A DNA stretch of 34,847 nt from the NCBI GenBank assembly GCA_002706365.1, contig PALM01000015.1, forward strand, positions 1 to 34,847. The letters run 5' to 3'. The translations under genes were made by a program, and so were the position numbers. Every line of letters starts with the position of its first letter. Positions within the stretch are counted from its first letter, which is position 1. The notes beneath the pieces were generated by a model. That model ran no database searches and was not told the DNA's origin. It saw nothing but the letters and a program-made list of their open reading frames with translations. Positions 15,063-21,676 of this stretch are shown here, piece after piece. The stretch comes from Flavobacteriales bacterium. Lineage in GTDB: Bacteria; Bacteroidota; Bacteroidia; Flavobacteriales_E; Vicingaceae.

Positions 15063-15971
15063 ATGAAAATCGCTATACTCTCTAGAAACCCAAATCTTTA
15101 TTCTACCAGACGTCTAAAAGAAGCTGGTGAAGCGCGAGGACATGAAATTCGCGTGTTGGATCATGCCAAATGCTATATCGTAAATGAAAGTTTAGAGCCG
15201 GCTGTTTGGTACGGCAACGAACGTATAGAAGGCATCAACGCTATCATACCTAGAATTGGGGCTTCTGTCACATTCTATGGAGCTGCGATCATTCGACAGT
15301 TCGAAATGATGAAGATCTTCTCAACGGTAAAGTCGGTAGCCTTAACCCGCTCTCGCGATAAGCTCAGAAGTATTCAGATCATGTCTAGAGAGCATTTGGG
15401 CATTCCCAAGACCGCCTTTGCTCGTCAGCCGAAAGATGTACCCCATTTGATCCGCACCGTTGGTGGAGCGCCTTTGATCATTAAGGTTTTGGAAGGCACT
15501 CAGGGATTGGGAGTGGTATTGGCCGAGACTCAAAAAGCTGCTAAGTCGGTAATTGAAGCCTTTATGGGTATGAACACTAACATTTTGGTGCAGGAATTCA
15601 TCAAAGAAGCCGGTGGGGCCGATATTAGAGCTTTTGTAGTAAATGGAAAAGTGGTTGGCGCCATGAAGCGACAAGGAAAAGAAGGAGAATTTAGATCAAA
15701 CCTTCACCGCGGCGGTAGCAGTAGCATGGTAAAGCTGAAGCGAAATGAAAAAGCTGCTGCTGTAAGAGCTGCCGCTGCCATGGGATTGAGCATTGCCGGA
15801 GTTGATATGTTGCAGTCGGAGCGTGGCCCATTAATCCTTGAAGTAAACTCCTCTCCCGGACTAAAAGGTATAGAAGAATCTACCGGAGTAGATATCGCCA
15901 CTAAGATCATTGAATATGTAGAGGAAAGTGCGGGGAAGAAAACGAGACTGAAAGATAAGGTGGGAGTGTAA
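15063..15971 (+). CDS. rimK: Ribosomal protein S6-L-glutamate ligase RimK
   Basis: A 302-residue ATP-grasp ligase that adds glutamate residues to the C-terminus of ribosomal protein S6 (E. coli RimK is 300 residues and starts MKIAILSR, as here; the in-frame TTG at 15045 was rejected for that reason). The N-terminal pre-ATP-grasp region runs to about residue 95 (ITALIPRIGAS-like segment [11 protein letters not shown] at 58-68). ATP-grasp elements follow: the glycine-rich loop EGTQGLGV (144-151), VQEFI and GADIRAFVV (177-193), [11 protein letters not shown] (208-218) and the metal-binding EVNSSPGL (260-267). It is flanked by the RimB-like protease and an AstE-like enzyme on the same strand, a grouping that suggests a tail-adding and tail-removing set. 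Confidence 0.95.
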   Translation: MKIAILSRNPNLYSTRRLKEAGEARGHEIRVLDHAKCYIVNESLEPAVWYGNERIEGINAIIPRIGASVTFYGAAIIRQFEMMKIFSTVKSVALTRSRDKLRSIQIMSREHLGIPKTAFARQPKDVPHLIRTVGGAPLIIKVLEGTQGLGVVLAETQKAAKSVIEAFMGMNTNILVQEFIKEAGGADIRAFVVNGKVVGAMKRQGKEGEFRSNLHRGGSSSMVKLKRNEKAAAVRAAAAMGLSIAGVDMLQSERGPLILEVNSSPGLKGIEESTGVDIATKIIEYVEESAGKKTRLKDKVGV

Positions 15972-16018
15972 ACGAGATGCTCGTTAAAATCAAAAATCTG
16001 AAATCAGAGATCAGAAAG

Positions 16019-16053
16019 TCTAGACTCTAGATTCTAGGCTCTATGTTCTAATT
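16019..16053. repeat. Tandem heptamer array, TCTAGAC type, touching a start codon
   Basis: TCTAGAC, TCTAGAT, TCTAGGC, TCTATGT, TCTAATT: five units that become less perfect toward the gene and stop 3 bases before the ATG at 16057. The array fills the ribosome-binding region of the AstE-like gene. Confidence 0.85.
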
Positions 16054-16056
16054 ACC

Positions 16057-17013
16057 ATGCAATACCGAAAAAACATCCATATCAACGATCAGCTTATCAA
16101 GGCTGGCGAACGTAAGGTGATCAATTTGCAGATTGCCCGTTTGATCTCTGGAACAGAAATAGATCTGCCTATTCATGTATTTCGCAGCAAGAAAGCCGGA
16201 CCGGTTATTCTCTTATCCGGTGGCCTTCACGGTGATGAAGTCAATGGTATTGAGATCATTCGCAGGATCATTGAATCCAAAGTGCTCAATAAGCTCAAAT
16301 GCGGATCCGTGATCGCCATACCGGTGATGAATATCTATGGTTTCTTGAACTTTTCCAGAGAAGTGCCTGATGGGAAAGACATCAATCGCTTCTTTCCCGG
16401 CAATAAAAAGGGGTCACTAGCAGCAAGAGTGGCATACAACCTCACTAGAACGGTATTGGAAGAGATCGACTATGGTATCGACTTCCACACAGGGGGAGCC
16501 AACCGCACCAATTATCCACAAATTCGATATGCACCAGACGATCCAAAAGCAAGAGAGTTAGCTGAGATCTTCAATGCACCCATCAGTTTAGCATCAAGAA
16601 TGATCGACAAGTCGATTCGAAAAGAAGTCTTCAAAATGGGCAAAAGCATGGTAGTTTACGAAGCGGGTGAATCAATGCGTTTTGATGAATTCGCAATAAA
16701 GGAGGGAATCAATGGCGCATTAAAAGTGCTCAATCACTTTGGAATGCTCAATGAAGAAACTACTCCAAACGATTGTCATGACTTCTCTGAGAGCAGCTGG
16801 AGACGAGCTAGGAATTCAGGAATGGTTAAGCTAGAGAAAGAGTCCGGGGAATTCATTAAGGCCGGCGACCTATTAGCCATCATCACAGATCCATTCGCAG
16901 ATTTCAAGACCAAGATCAAGGCCAAAGAAGACGGCTTCATCATCGGACATAACAATGCGCCCTTAGTGAATCAAGGGGATGCACTCTTTCACATAGCTAC
17001 TGCTAAACGTTGA
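16057..17013 (+). CDS. Succinylglutamate desuccinylase/aspartoacylase family metalloenzyme
   Basis: A 318-residue zinc-dependent hydrolase of the M14 carboxypeptidase-like AstE/AspA group. Zinc ligands are His58 and Glu61 in LHGDEVNG and His144 in GIDFHTGG. Substrate-binding residues are in DGKDINRFFPG (about 106-116). A catalytic glutamate is likely in VVYEAGES (200-207). The C-terminal about 75 residues form a beta-rich lid (SGMVKLEKESGEFIKAGDLL). No arginine succinyltransferase pathway genes are near, so true succinylglutamate desuccinylase activity is doubtful. The position 85 bases after rimK suggests action on glutamate-containing tails or other gamma/alpha-linked glutamates, which is inference. 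Confidence 0.87.
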   Translation: MQYRKNIHINDQLIKAGERKVINLQIARLISGTEIDLPIHVFRSKKAGPVILLSGGLHGDEVNGIEIIRRIIESKVLNKLKCGSVIAIPVMNIYGFLNFSREVPDGKDINRFFPGNKKGSLAARVAYNLTRTVLEEIDYGIDFHTGGANRTNYPQIRYAPDDPKARELAEIFNAPISLASRMIDKSIRKEVFKMGKSMVVYEAGESMRFDEFAIKEGINGALKVLNHFGMLNEETTPNDCHDFSESSWRRARNSGMVKLEKESGEFIKAGDLLAIITDPFADFKTKIKAKEDGFIIGHNNAPLVNQGDALFHIATAKR

Positions 17014-17050
17014 TAAACGTTTAAATACGTATATATCCGTATATCATACG
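17001..17050. repeat. ACGT/CCGT motifs phased at exactly 10 bases
   Basis: CGT ends at 17010, 17020, 17030 and 17040, each preceded by an A/T-rich hexamer, then ACG at 17048-17050. The repeat starts at the end of the AstE-like gene and lies about 55-100 bases upstream of ssb. A 10-base period puts the motif on one face of the helix, which suits a cooperative binding site or bent DNA. Confidence 0.5.
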
Positions 17051-17103
17051 ACTAGCTTTTCCCACTCTCCCCATCTTTGATTTGAAATAATTAGCAAATC
17101 AAA

Positions 17104-17445
17104 ATGATGAATACAATACGAAACAAAGTACAGTTGATTGGGAATCTGGGGAATGACCCGGATGTTAAACAGTTGGAGAGTGGGAAAACCTTGGCTAAGT
17201 TGTCGCTGGCTACCAATGATCGATATTACAATAAAGAAGGTGAGAAGATCGAAGAGACTCAGTGGCATAATTTGATCGCTTGGGGCAAGACTGCCGAAGT
17301 GGCCGAGAAGTATTTGAAGAAAGGTAGTGAAGTGGCCATTGAAGGTAAGTTGACGAGTCGCTCCTATGAAGACAAGGAAGGTCAGAAGAAGTATATTACC
17401 GAGGTAATTATTAATGAGATCCTCTTGTTGGGCGGGAAAAATTAA
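17104..17445 (+). CDS. ssb: Single-stranded DNA-binding protein, short form
   Basis: A 113-residue OB-fold protein. Readable SSB features are NKVQLIGNLGNDPDVKQ near the N-terminus, LAKLSLATNDRY, and TQWHNLIAWGKTAEVAEKYLKKGSEVAIEGKLTSRSYEDKEGQ. It stops directly after the OB fold (ILLLGGKN), so the flexible acidic tail and the DDDIPF-type tip that recruits partner proteins in the main replication SSB are absent. It may be a secondary SSB (recombination or competence type) with a longer paralogue elsewhere. MM at the start leaves a one-codon uncertainty (17104 or 17107). An intrinsic terminator follows. Confidence 0.93.
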   Translation: MMNTIRNKVQLIGNLGNDPDVKQLESGKTLAKLSLATNDRYYNKEGEKIEETQWHNLIAWGKTAEVAEKYLKKGSEVAIEGKLTSRSYEDKEGQKKYITEVIINEILLLGGKN

Positions 17446-17462
17446 GCCGGTTTATCCATGAG

Positions 17463-17491
17463 AAAGGGGTGTCTGAAGAGGCGCCCCTTTT
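17463..17491 (+). terminator. Intrinsic terminator of ssb
   Basis: AAAGGGGTG (17463-17471) pairs with CGCCCCTTT (17482-17490, one G-U pair) across a 10-base loop, 17 bases after the stop codon. The T run is short (TTTT then G). Confidence 0.65.
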
Positions 17492-17526
17492 GTCTATCAA
17501 AAAGAAGCTCAGCACGCTAGGTCTGA

Positions 17527-17557
17527 TTTGAAAAAGTTCAAAATAAGCCTACCTTTG
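17527..17557 (+). promoter_or_regulatory. Consensus Bacteroidota promoter for the alpha-oxoamine synthase gene
   Basis: TTTG (17527-17530), exactly 19 bases, then TACCTTTG (17550-17557), matching both consensus boxes in full. The predicted transcript starts near 17563, so the in-frame TTG at 17528 cannot be the start codon and the ATG at 17582 is chosen, with a leader of about 20 bases. Confidence 0.8.
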
Positions 17558-17581
17558 TCGCTTGATTCAAGCAAATATTTC

Positions 17582-18826
17582 ATGAGAGATCTTTTTGATA
17601 AGATAAACGCAAATCCTGGTCCACTAGGTAAACACGCAAAAGAGAGTCACGGTTATTTCACATTCCCAAAGTTGGAAGGCGAGATCAGCCACAGAATGAC
17701 ATTTAGAGGGAAGGAAGTACTTCAGTGGAGTTTGAACAACTACTTAGGACTGGGGAATCATCCGGAGATTCGCAAAGTAGATGCAAAAGCAGCCAAAAAG
17801 TGGGGATTAGCTTACCCAATGGGTGCTCGTATGATGTCTGGTAATACCATTCAACATGAAAAGCTCGAAAAAGAGCTAGCGGAATTCGTACAAAAGCAAG
17901 ATGCGATCCTATTGAATTTTGGATATCAGGGTTGTATGTCGGCCATTGATGCCTTAGTAGACAGAAACGATGTAATCGTGTATGATGCGGAATCACATGC
18001 GTGTATTATCGACGGTGTTCGTTTGCATCAAGGTAAGCGCTATGTATACAAGCATAACGATATAGAAAACCTCGAGAAACAACTTGAGCGCGCGACTAAA
18101 CTAGCTGAAGAGCAAAATGGTGCCATCATGGTGATTACCGAAGGAGTTTTCGGTATGTCGGGTAATCAAGGAAAGCTTAAAGAGATCGTTGAACTCAAGA
18201 AGAAATACAACTTCAGATTGTTCGTAGATGACGCTCATGGAATTGGAACCATGGGAGAAACCGGTGCAGGTACCGGAGAAGCTCAGGGTTGTCAAGACGG
18301 AATTGATGTGTATTTCGGAACCTTCGCGAAGTCCTTTGCCAGCATTGGCGCATTTATCGCAGGTGATGAGCAGATCATCAACTTCTTAAGATACAATACA
18401 CGTTCGCAGATCTTTGCGAAATCACTTCCTATGCCATTGGTTATTGGAGCGCGCAAGCGATTGAAAATGATCAAGACCATGCCAGAGCTCAGAGAAAAGC
18501 TTTGGGAAGTAGCTAACGGACTGCAAAACGGTTTAAAAGAGGCAGGTTTCAGCATTGGAACTACAAATACTCAAGTTACTCCTGTAGTTCTTCAAGGAGG
18601 ATTGGGTGAAGCCACGAACCTTACACTTGATCTTAGAGAAAATCACGACCTTTTCTGTTCTATTGTTGTATATCCTGTTATTCCTAAGGGAATGATCATT
18701 CTTCGATTGATCCCAACAGCGATGCATACAATGGAAGATGTGAAGTATACCATTGAAACTTTCAAGAAGGTGAAAGGAAAGCTGGAAGCTGGGGAGTATA
18801 AATCGGATGAGATAGCTGCAGTTTAA
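17582..18826 (+). CDS. PLP-dependent alpha-oxoamine synthase, serine palmitoyltransferase type
   Basis: A 414-residue fold-type I PLP enzyme. It begins MRDLFDKINANPGPLG, as Bacteroidota serine palmitoyltransferases do. Family features are YLGLGNHPE, the PLP-stacking and Asp region RLFVDDAHGIG, and the Schiff-base lysine in FGTFAKSFASIGAFIAG (about residue 250). It would condense serine with an acyl-CoA to give 3-ketosphinganine, the first step of sphingolipid synthesis, which is common in this phylum. Alternatives in the same family are 8-amino-7-oxononanoate synthase (BioF) and 2-amino-3-ketobutyrate ligase (Kbl); no biotin or threonine genes are nearby. The sulfonolipid enzyme cysteate acyltransferase (CapA/SulA-like) is a further possibility in Flavobacteriales. 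The gene has its own promoter and stands alone. Confidence 0.85.
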   Translation: MRDLFDKINANPGPLGKHAKESHGYFTFPKLEGEISHRMTFRGKEVLQWSLNNYLGLGNHPEIRKVDAKAAKKWGLAYPMGARMMSGNTIQHEKLEKELAEFVQKQDAILLNFGYQGCMSAIDALVDRNDVIVYDAESHACIIDGVRLHQGKRYVYKHNDIENLEKQLERATKLAEEQNGAIMVITEGVFGMSGNQGKLKEIVELKKKYNFRLFVDDAHGIGTMGETGAGTGEAQGCQDGIDVYFGTFAKSFASIGAFIAGDEQIINFLRYNTRSQIFAKSLPMPLVIGARKRLKMIKTMPELREKLWEVANGLQNGLKEAGFSIGTTNTQVTPVVLQGGLGEATNLTLDLRENHDLFCSIVVYPVIPKGMIILRLIPTAMHTMEDVKYTIETFKKVKGKLEAGEYKSDEIAAV

Positions 18827-18843
18827 AAATCAGAGATTTTTAA

Positions 18844-18878
18844 ACTGGAAGCCAGAGACTGGAAGCCAGAAGCCAGAC
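18844..18878. repeat. Tandem heptamer array, GCCAGAA/ACTGGAA type
   Basis: ACTGGAA, GCCAGAG, ACTGGAA, GCCAGAA, GCCAGAC: five units in 7-base register, immediately after the oxoamine synthase gene. Confidence 0.8.
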
Positions 18879-18882
18879 TTAG

Positions 18883-18957
18883 AATCTGCGGAAATCTGCG
18901 GAACCAAAGTTTTTAGTTAGAGTAGATTGATTTATAATCTGCGGGATCTGCGGGAAA
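18883..18957. repeat. ATCTGCGG-type short repeats
   Basis: AATCTGCGG occurs twice at 18883-18901 (units of 9-10 bases) and again as AATCTGCGGG/ATCTGCGGG near 18936-18957. The same text occurs at about 9465-9492. The remaining part of this 230-base gap shows no gene. Confidence 0.65.
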
Positions 18958-19027
18958 AATAGATTCTTCGATTATTACCTAAGAATTTTGCTTTTTAACG
19001 ATGACGGATAATCTTTTGCATTAAGAC

Positions 19028-19062
19028 ATTCGTAATTCCACATTCGTAATTCGTAATTAATT
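19028..19062. repeat. Tandem heptamer array, ATTCGTA type, overlapping a stop codon
   Basis: ATTCGTA, ATTCCAC, ATTCGTA, ATTCGTA, ATTAATT. The last unit covers the stop codon (19057-19059, minus strand) and the final Asn codon of the CNNM/CBS gene. Confidence 0.8.
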
Positions 19063-20094
19063 ATCCTTACTCAACTTCTGCAAATCCTCTACCTGATCGG
19101 TTTCATCTACGATCTCGTAGCCTAGGATGGTTTCTAGTATGTCTTCAAGAGTGACAATACCGGTGACGCTTTGATACTTGTCGCGCACAATGTACATATG
19201 CTCTCGCTTGCGATAGGTTTTCTTGAAAAAATCAGCGAGACTTTCATCTTCACCTACAAAACTTACTTCTCTTTTGAAGTTGACCAATGGTTCATCGCCT
19301 TTTCCATCGACAATAGCCTCAAAAATTGAGCTTTTTAAGACCAATCCAATGATGTGTTCTCCATCATTCGCAAAGAGTGGAATACGCGAGAATTGGGAGA
19401 AACGCTCGTTATTTGTGAGGTCGTTTGGAGTCTCATTCTCCTTTGCCGAGAACATAACCTTTCTGGGAGTCATGATATCCTCGATCTTATAAGTAGGAAG
19501 ATTCAATACATTCTCGATCACTTCTGATTCAGATCTGTGCAGACTCCCATCCTCAGAAACGGCATAGGTCATTGCAAGTAGATCAGCTCTTGTGAGTACC
19601 GACTTATCTTTCTGTTTCTTTAGTCCTTTCGTGATTTTCTGGGAAATCCATACCAATGGACCTAAGATCTTGATCATGATCTTCAAGGTAGTTACGGTAA
19701 ATGGGGCTAGCTTTTTCCAGTTATTGGCTCCAATGGTCTTTGGAATAATCTCGGAAAAGATCAGAATAGCCAGCGTCATCAAGGCTGCGATTACCGATTC
19801 CAGATAAAAACTAATTCCAAAGATCTCAATAGCAGTTCCCCCGAAGATTACAGCGGCTTGCGCGCCAACTCCAATTGCACCTATAGTGTGGGCAATAGTA
19901 TTTAGTGTCAATATCGCCGAAAGCGGGCGATCAATATCTTGTTTGAAATCATTAAGGTCTTTGAATAAGACTGGCCTTAGTTTCTCCTGTTTGCGGATAT
20001 AAGATGGATTCACACTTAGCAATACTGCCTCCAAAACCGAACATAGAAAGGAGAAGGCGATGCTGAGTGTAAAGAAAAGAATGAGTTTTATCAT
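19057..20094 (-). CDS. CNNM/DUF21 and CBS-pair membrane protein (CorC/hemolysin C family, short)
   Basis: A 345-residue inner membrane protein. Residues about 1-140 are a DUF21/CNNM transmembrane domain (LEAVLLSVNPSYIRKQEK, NTIAHTIGAIGVG, ILIFSEIIPKTIGANNWK). Residues about 200-330 are a CBS pair (VIENVLNLPTYKIEDIMTPRKVMFSA, FSQFSRIPLFANDGEHIIGLVLKS, then MYIVRDKYQSVTGIVTLEDILETILGYEIVDETD). The C-terminal CorC_HlyC domain of the long family members is missing, so it ends shortly after the CBS pair. Relatives transport or sense Mg2+/Co2+ or are annotated as hemolysins; metal ion homeostasis is the more likely role. It is downstream of the GlcD-like gene on the same strand, separated by a large hairpin. 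Confidence 0.88.
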   Translation of the reverse strand: MIKLILFFTLSIAFSFLCSVLEAVLLSVNPSYIRKQEKLRPVLFKDLNDFKQDIDRPLSAILTLNTIAHTIGAIGVGAQAAVIFGGTAIEIFGISFYLESVIAALMTLAILIFSEIIPKTIGANNWKKLAPFTVTTLKIMIKILGPLVWISQKITKGLKKQKDKSVLTRADLLAMTYAVSEDGSLHRSESEVIENVLNLPTYKIEDIMTPRKVMFSAKENETPNDLTNNERFSQFSRIPLFANDGEHIIGLVLKSSIFEAIVDGKGDEPLVNFKREVSFVGEDESLADFFKKTYRKREHMYIVRDKYQSVTGIVTLEDILETILGYEIVDETDQVEDLQKLSKDN

Positions 20095-20122
20095 AGATTC
20101 CTAAAAGTAGGATTTCTCTGTA

Positions 20123-20195
20123 GATGTGAAATGTGAGATATGAAATGTGAAAGTTTTTCTGTTGCTTTCATATTTCATATCTCATATTTCATATT
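20123..20195. repeat. 31-bp hairpin built from two opposed heptamer arrays
   Basis: The left arm (20123-20153) consists of GATGTGA, AATGTGA, GATATGA and AATGTGA units plus AAG. The right arm (20165-20195) consists of TTTCATA/TCTCATA units. They pair along 31 positions: 27 are Watson-Crick and the other 4 are G-U in plus-strand RNA (A-C mismatches in the minus-strand RNA that the flanking genes would make). The loop is 11 bases. It fills most of the 105 bases between two leftward genes. Confidence 0.8.
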
Positions 20196-20199
20196 TGTA

Positions 20200-21615
20200 T
20201 CATTCAAATACCTTCCCCGGATTCAAGATCCCATTCGGGTCAAAGACACCCTTAATGTCTTTTTGAAGCTGTATTTCTCGCTCGCTGAACATGATATCCA
20301 TAAACTCCTTCTGCACCAAACCTATTCCATGTTCACCGGAGATAGTCCCTCCCAATTGCTTGCAGAGCTGAAAGATCTCTCGAATAGCCTCCTTCAAATC
20401 CTCATTCCAGGCCTTTTCAGAAAGCTCGCCCTTTAGGATGTTTACATGTAAGTTGCCATCGCCGGCATGACCATAGCAAACCGATTTAAATCCATATCGA
20501 TCACCGATCTCCTTCACTCCCTTCAATAAAGCTGGGAGTTCAGCTCGCTTCACTACGGTGTCTTCTTCTTTGTAGATAGAGTTGGCCTTCACTGCTTCTC
20601 CAAGAGAACGACGCAATTTCCAGAGTCGGTCTTTTTCAGCTTCTGATTCTGCATAGAGGATCTCCCCTACTTCATATTCGGCAATCAGCTCGTAAAGCGC
20701 CTCAGCCTGCTTAGCCAATTCAGCTTCATCATTGCCATCCAACTCGATCAAGAGGTGTGCTTCAATACCATCTTCTATCGGGATCTCAATCCCATCCACA
20801 TACTTCTGAGCAAATTCCAAAGCATCTCTTTCCATGAATTCCAAAGCAGAAGGATCTATTCCCTTATGAAAGATCCTAGCCACAATCGCACAGGCATCTT
20901 CGGCTTTCTTAAAAGGGGCCAAGAGCAAACGGTCGAGCTTTGGAAGCGGGATCAAGCGCATAACAGCTTTGGTGATGATTCCTAAAGTCCCTTCTGAACC
21001 TACCATTAGTTGTGTCAAATTGAGTCCAGTTGCATTCTTCAAGACATTGGCGCCTGTCCATATGATACTCCCATCTGCCAACACAACTTCTAGATTCAAC
21101 ACATAATCCTTAGTCACCCCATACTTCACAGCATGCGGTCCACCGCTACTTTCAGCCAGATTGCCTCCAATAAAACAAGATCCTCTACTTGCAGGATCCG
21201 GTGGATAGTAGAGCCCTTTCTTTGCCACTTCTTCCTGAAAGACTTGTGTGATCATACCCGGCTCAACTGTAGCCTGAAAATTTTGCTCGTCGATATCGAG
21301 CAAGCGATTCAATTTCTCCATCGACAGAATCACTCCACCATTCACCGCCAATGCCCCACCACTTAATCCAGTTCCAGCGCCTCTAACGGTTAGTGGAATG
21401 CGATTCTCATTACAATGTGCGGCAACTTTAGATATCTCTTCTACGCTAGTTGGAATAATCACGACTTCAGGTAAAAAGTGAAGATCCTCTGTATAATCGT
21501 GATCGTATTCACGCCTTCTATCTTCATTCAATACCAGTCGTTCCGAAGGGAGAAAACCCTTAAAAAATTGGATATCAGAATCCTCCAATCGCTTGTAATT
21601 ATCGCTCTGCATCAT
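20200..21615 (-). CDS. FAD-linked oxidase, GlcD/D-lactate dehydrogenase family
   Basis: A 471-residue flavoprotein that would oxidise a 2-hydroxyacid such as glycolate or D-lactate. Residues about 48-190 form the FAD-binding domain: VVIIPTSVEEISKVA, the phosphate-binding loop RGAGTGLSGGALAVNGGV, and RGSCFIGGNLAESSGGP. The C-terminal oxidase domain has GHAGDGNLHVNIL (about residue 394) and GTISGEHGIG (about 433), conserved in GlcD and D-lactate dehydrogenases. No glcE/glcF or iron-sulfur partner lies nearby, so it is probably a stand-alone type. Two ATGs are adjacent (21615 and 21612). A near-consensus promoter (TTG, 20 bases, CAACTTTG, minus strand, 21650-21620) ends 5 bases from the first, so the second ATG may be used and the leader is minimal. 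Confidence 0.9.
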   Translation of the reverse strand: MMQSDNYKRLEDSDIQFFKGFLPSERLVLNEDRRREYDHDYTEDLHFLPEVVIIPTSVEEISKVAAHCNENRIPLTVRGAGTGLSGGALAVNGGVILSMEKLNRLLDIDEQNFQATVEPGMITQVFQEEVAKKGLYYPPDPASRGSCFIGGNLAESSGGPHAVKYGVTKDYVLNLEVVLADGSIIWTGANVLKNATGLNLTQLMVGSEGTLGIITKAVMRLIPLPKLDRLLLAPFKKAEDACAIVARIFHKGIDPSALEFMERDALEFAQKYVDGIEIPIEDGIEAHLLIELDGNDEAELAKQAEALYELIAEYEVGEILYAESEAEKDRLWKLRRSLGEAVKANSIYKEEDTVVKRAELPALLKGVKEIGDRYGFKSVCYGHAGDGNLHVNILKGELSEKAWNEDLKEAIREIFQLCKQLGGTISGEHGIGLVQKEFMDIMFSEREIQLQKDIKGVFDPNGILNPGKVFE

Positions 21616-21619
21616 CTAT

Positions 21620-21650
21620 CAAAGTTGACCTTTTTCTGTATCTTGGGCAA
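21620..21650 (-). promoter_or_regulatory. Near-consensus promoter of the GlcD-like gene
   Basis: On the minus strand: TTG (21650-21648), a 20-base spacer, CAACTTTG (21627-21620; one mismatch to TAnnTTTG). The element ends 5 bases before the ATG at 21615, which predicts an almost leaderless message. Confidence 0.45.
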
Positions 21651-21676
21651 TCATTTTTTGCACAATCCAATTATTC

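Noticed and set aside
16057-17013. Arginine succinyltransferase pathway enzyme AstE
   Set aside because: The family match is real but no other ast genes are near; the RimK neighbourhood fits better, so the specific name was not given.
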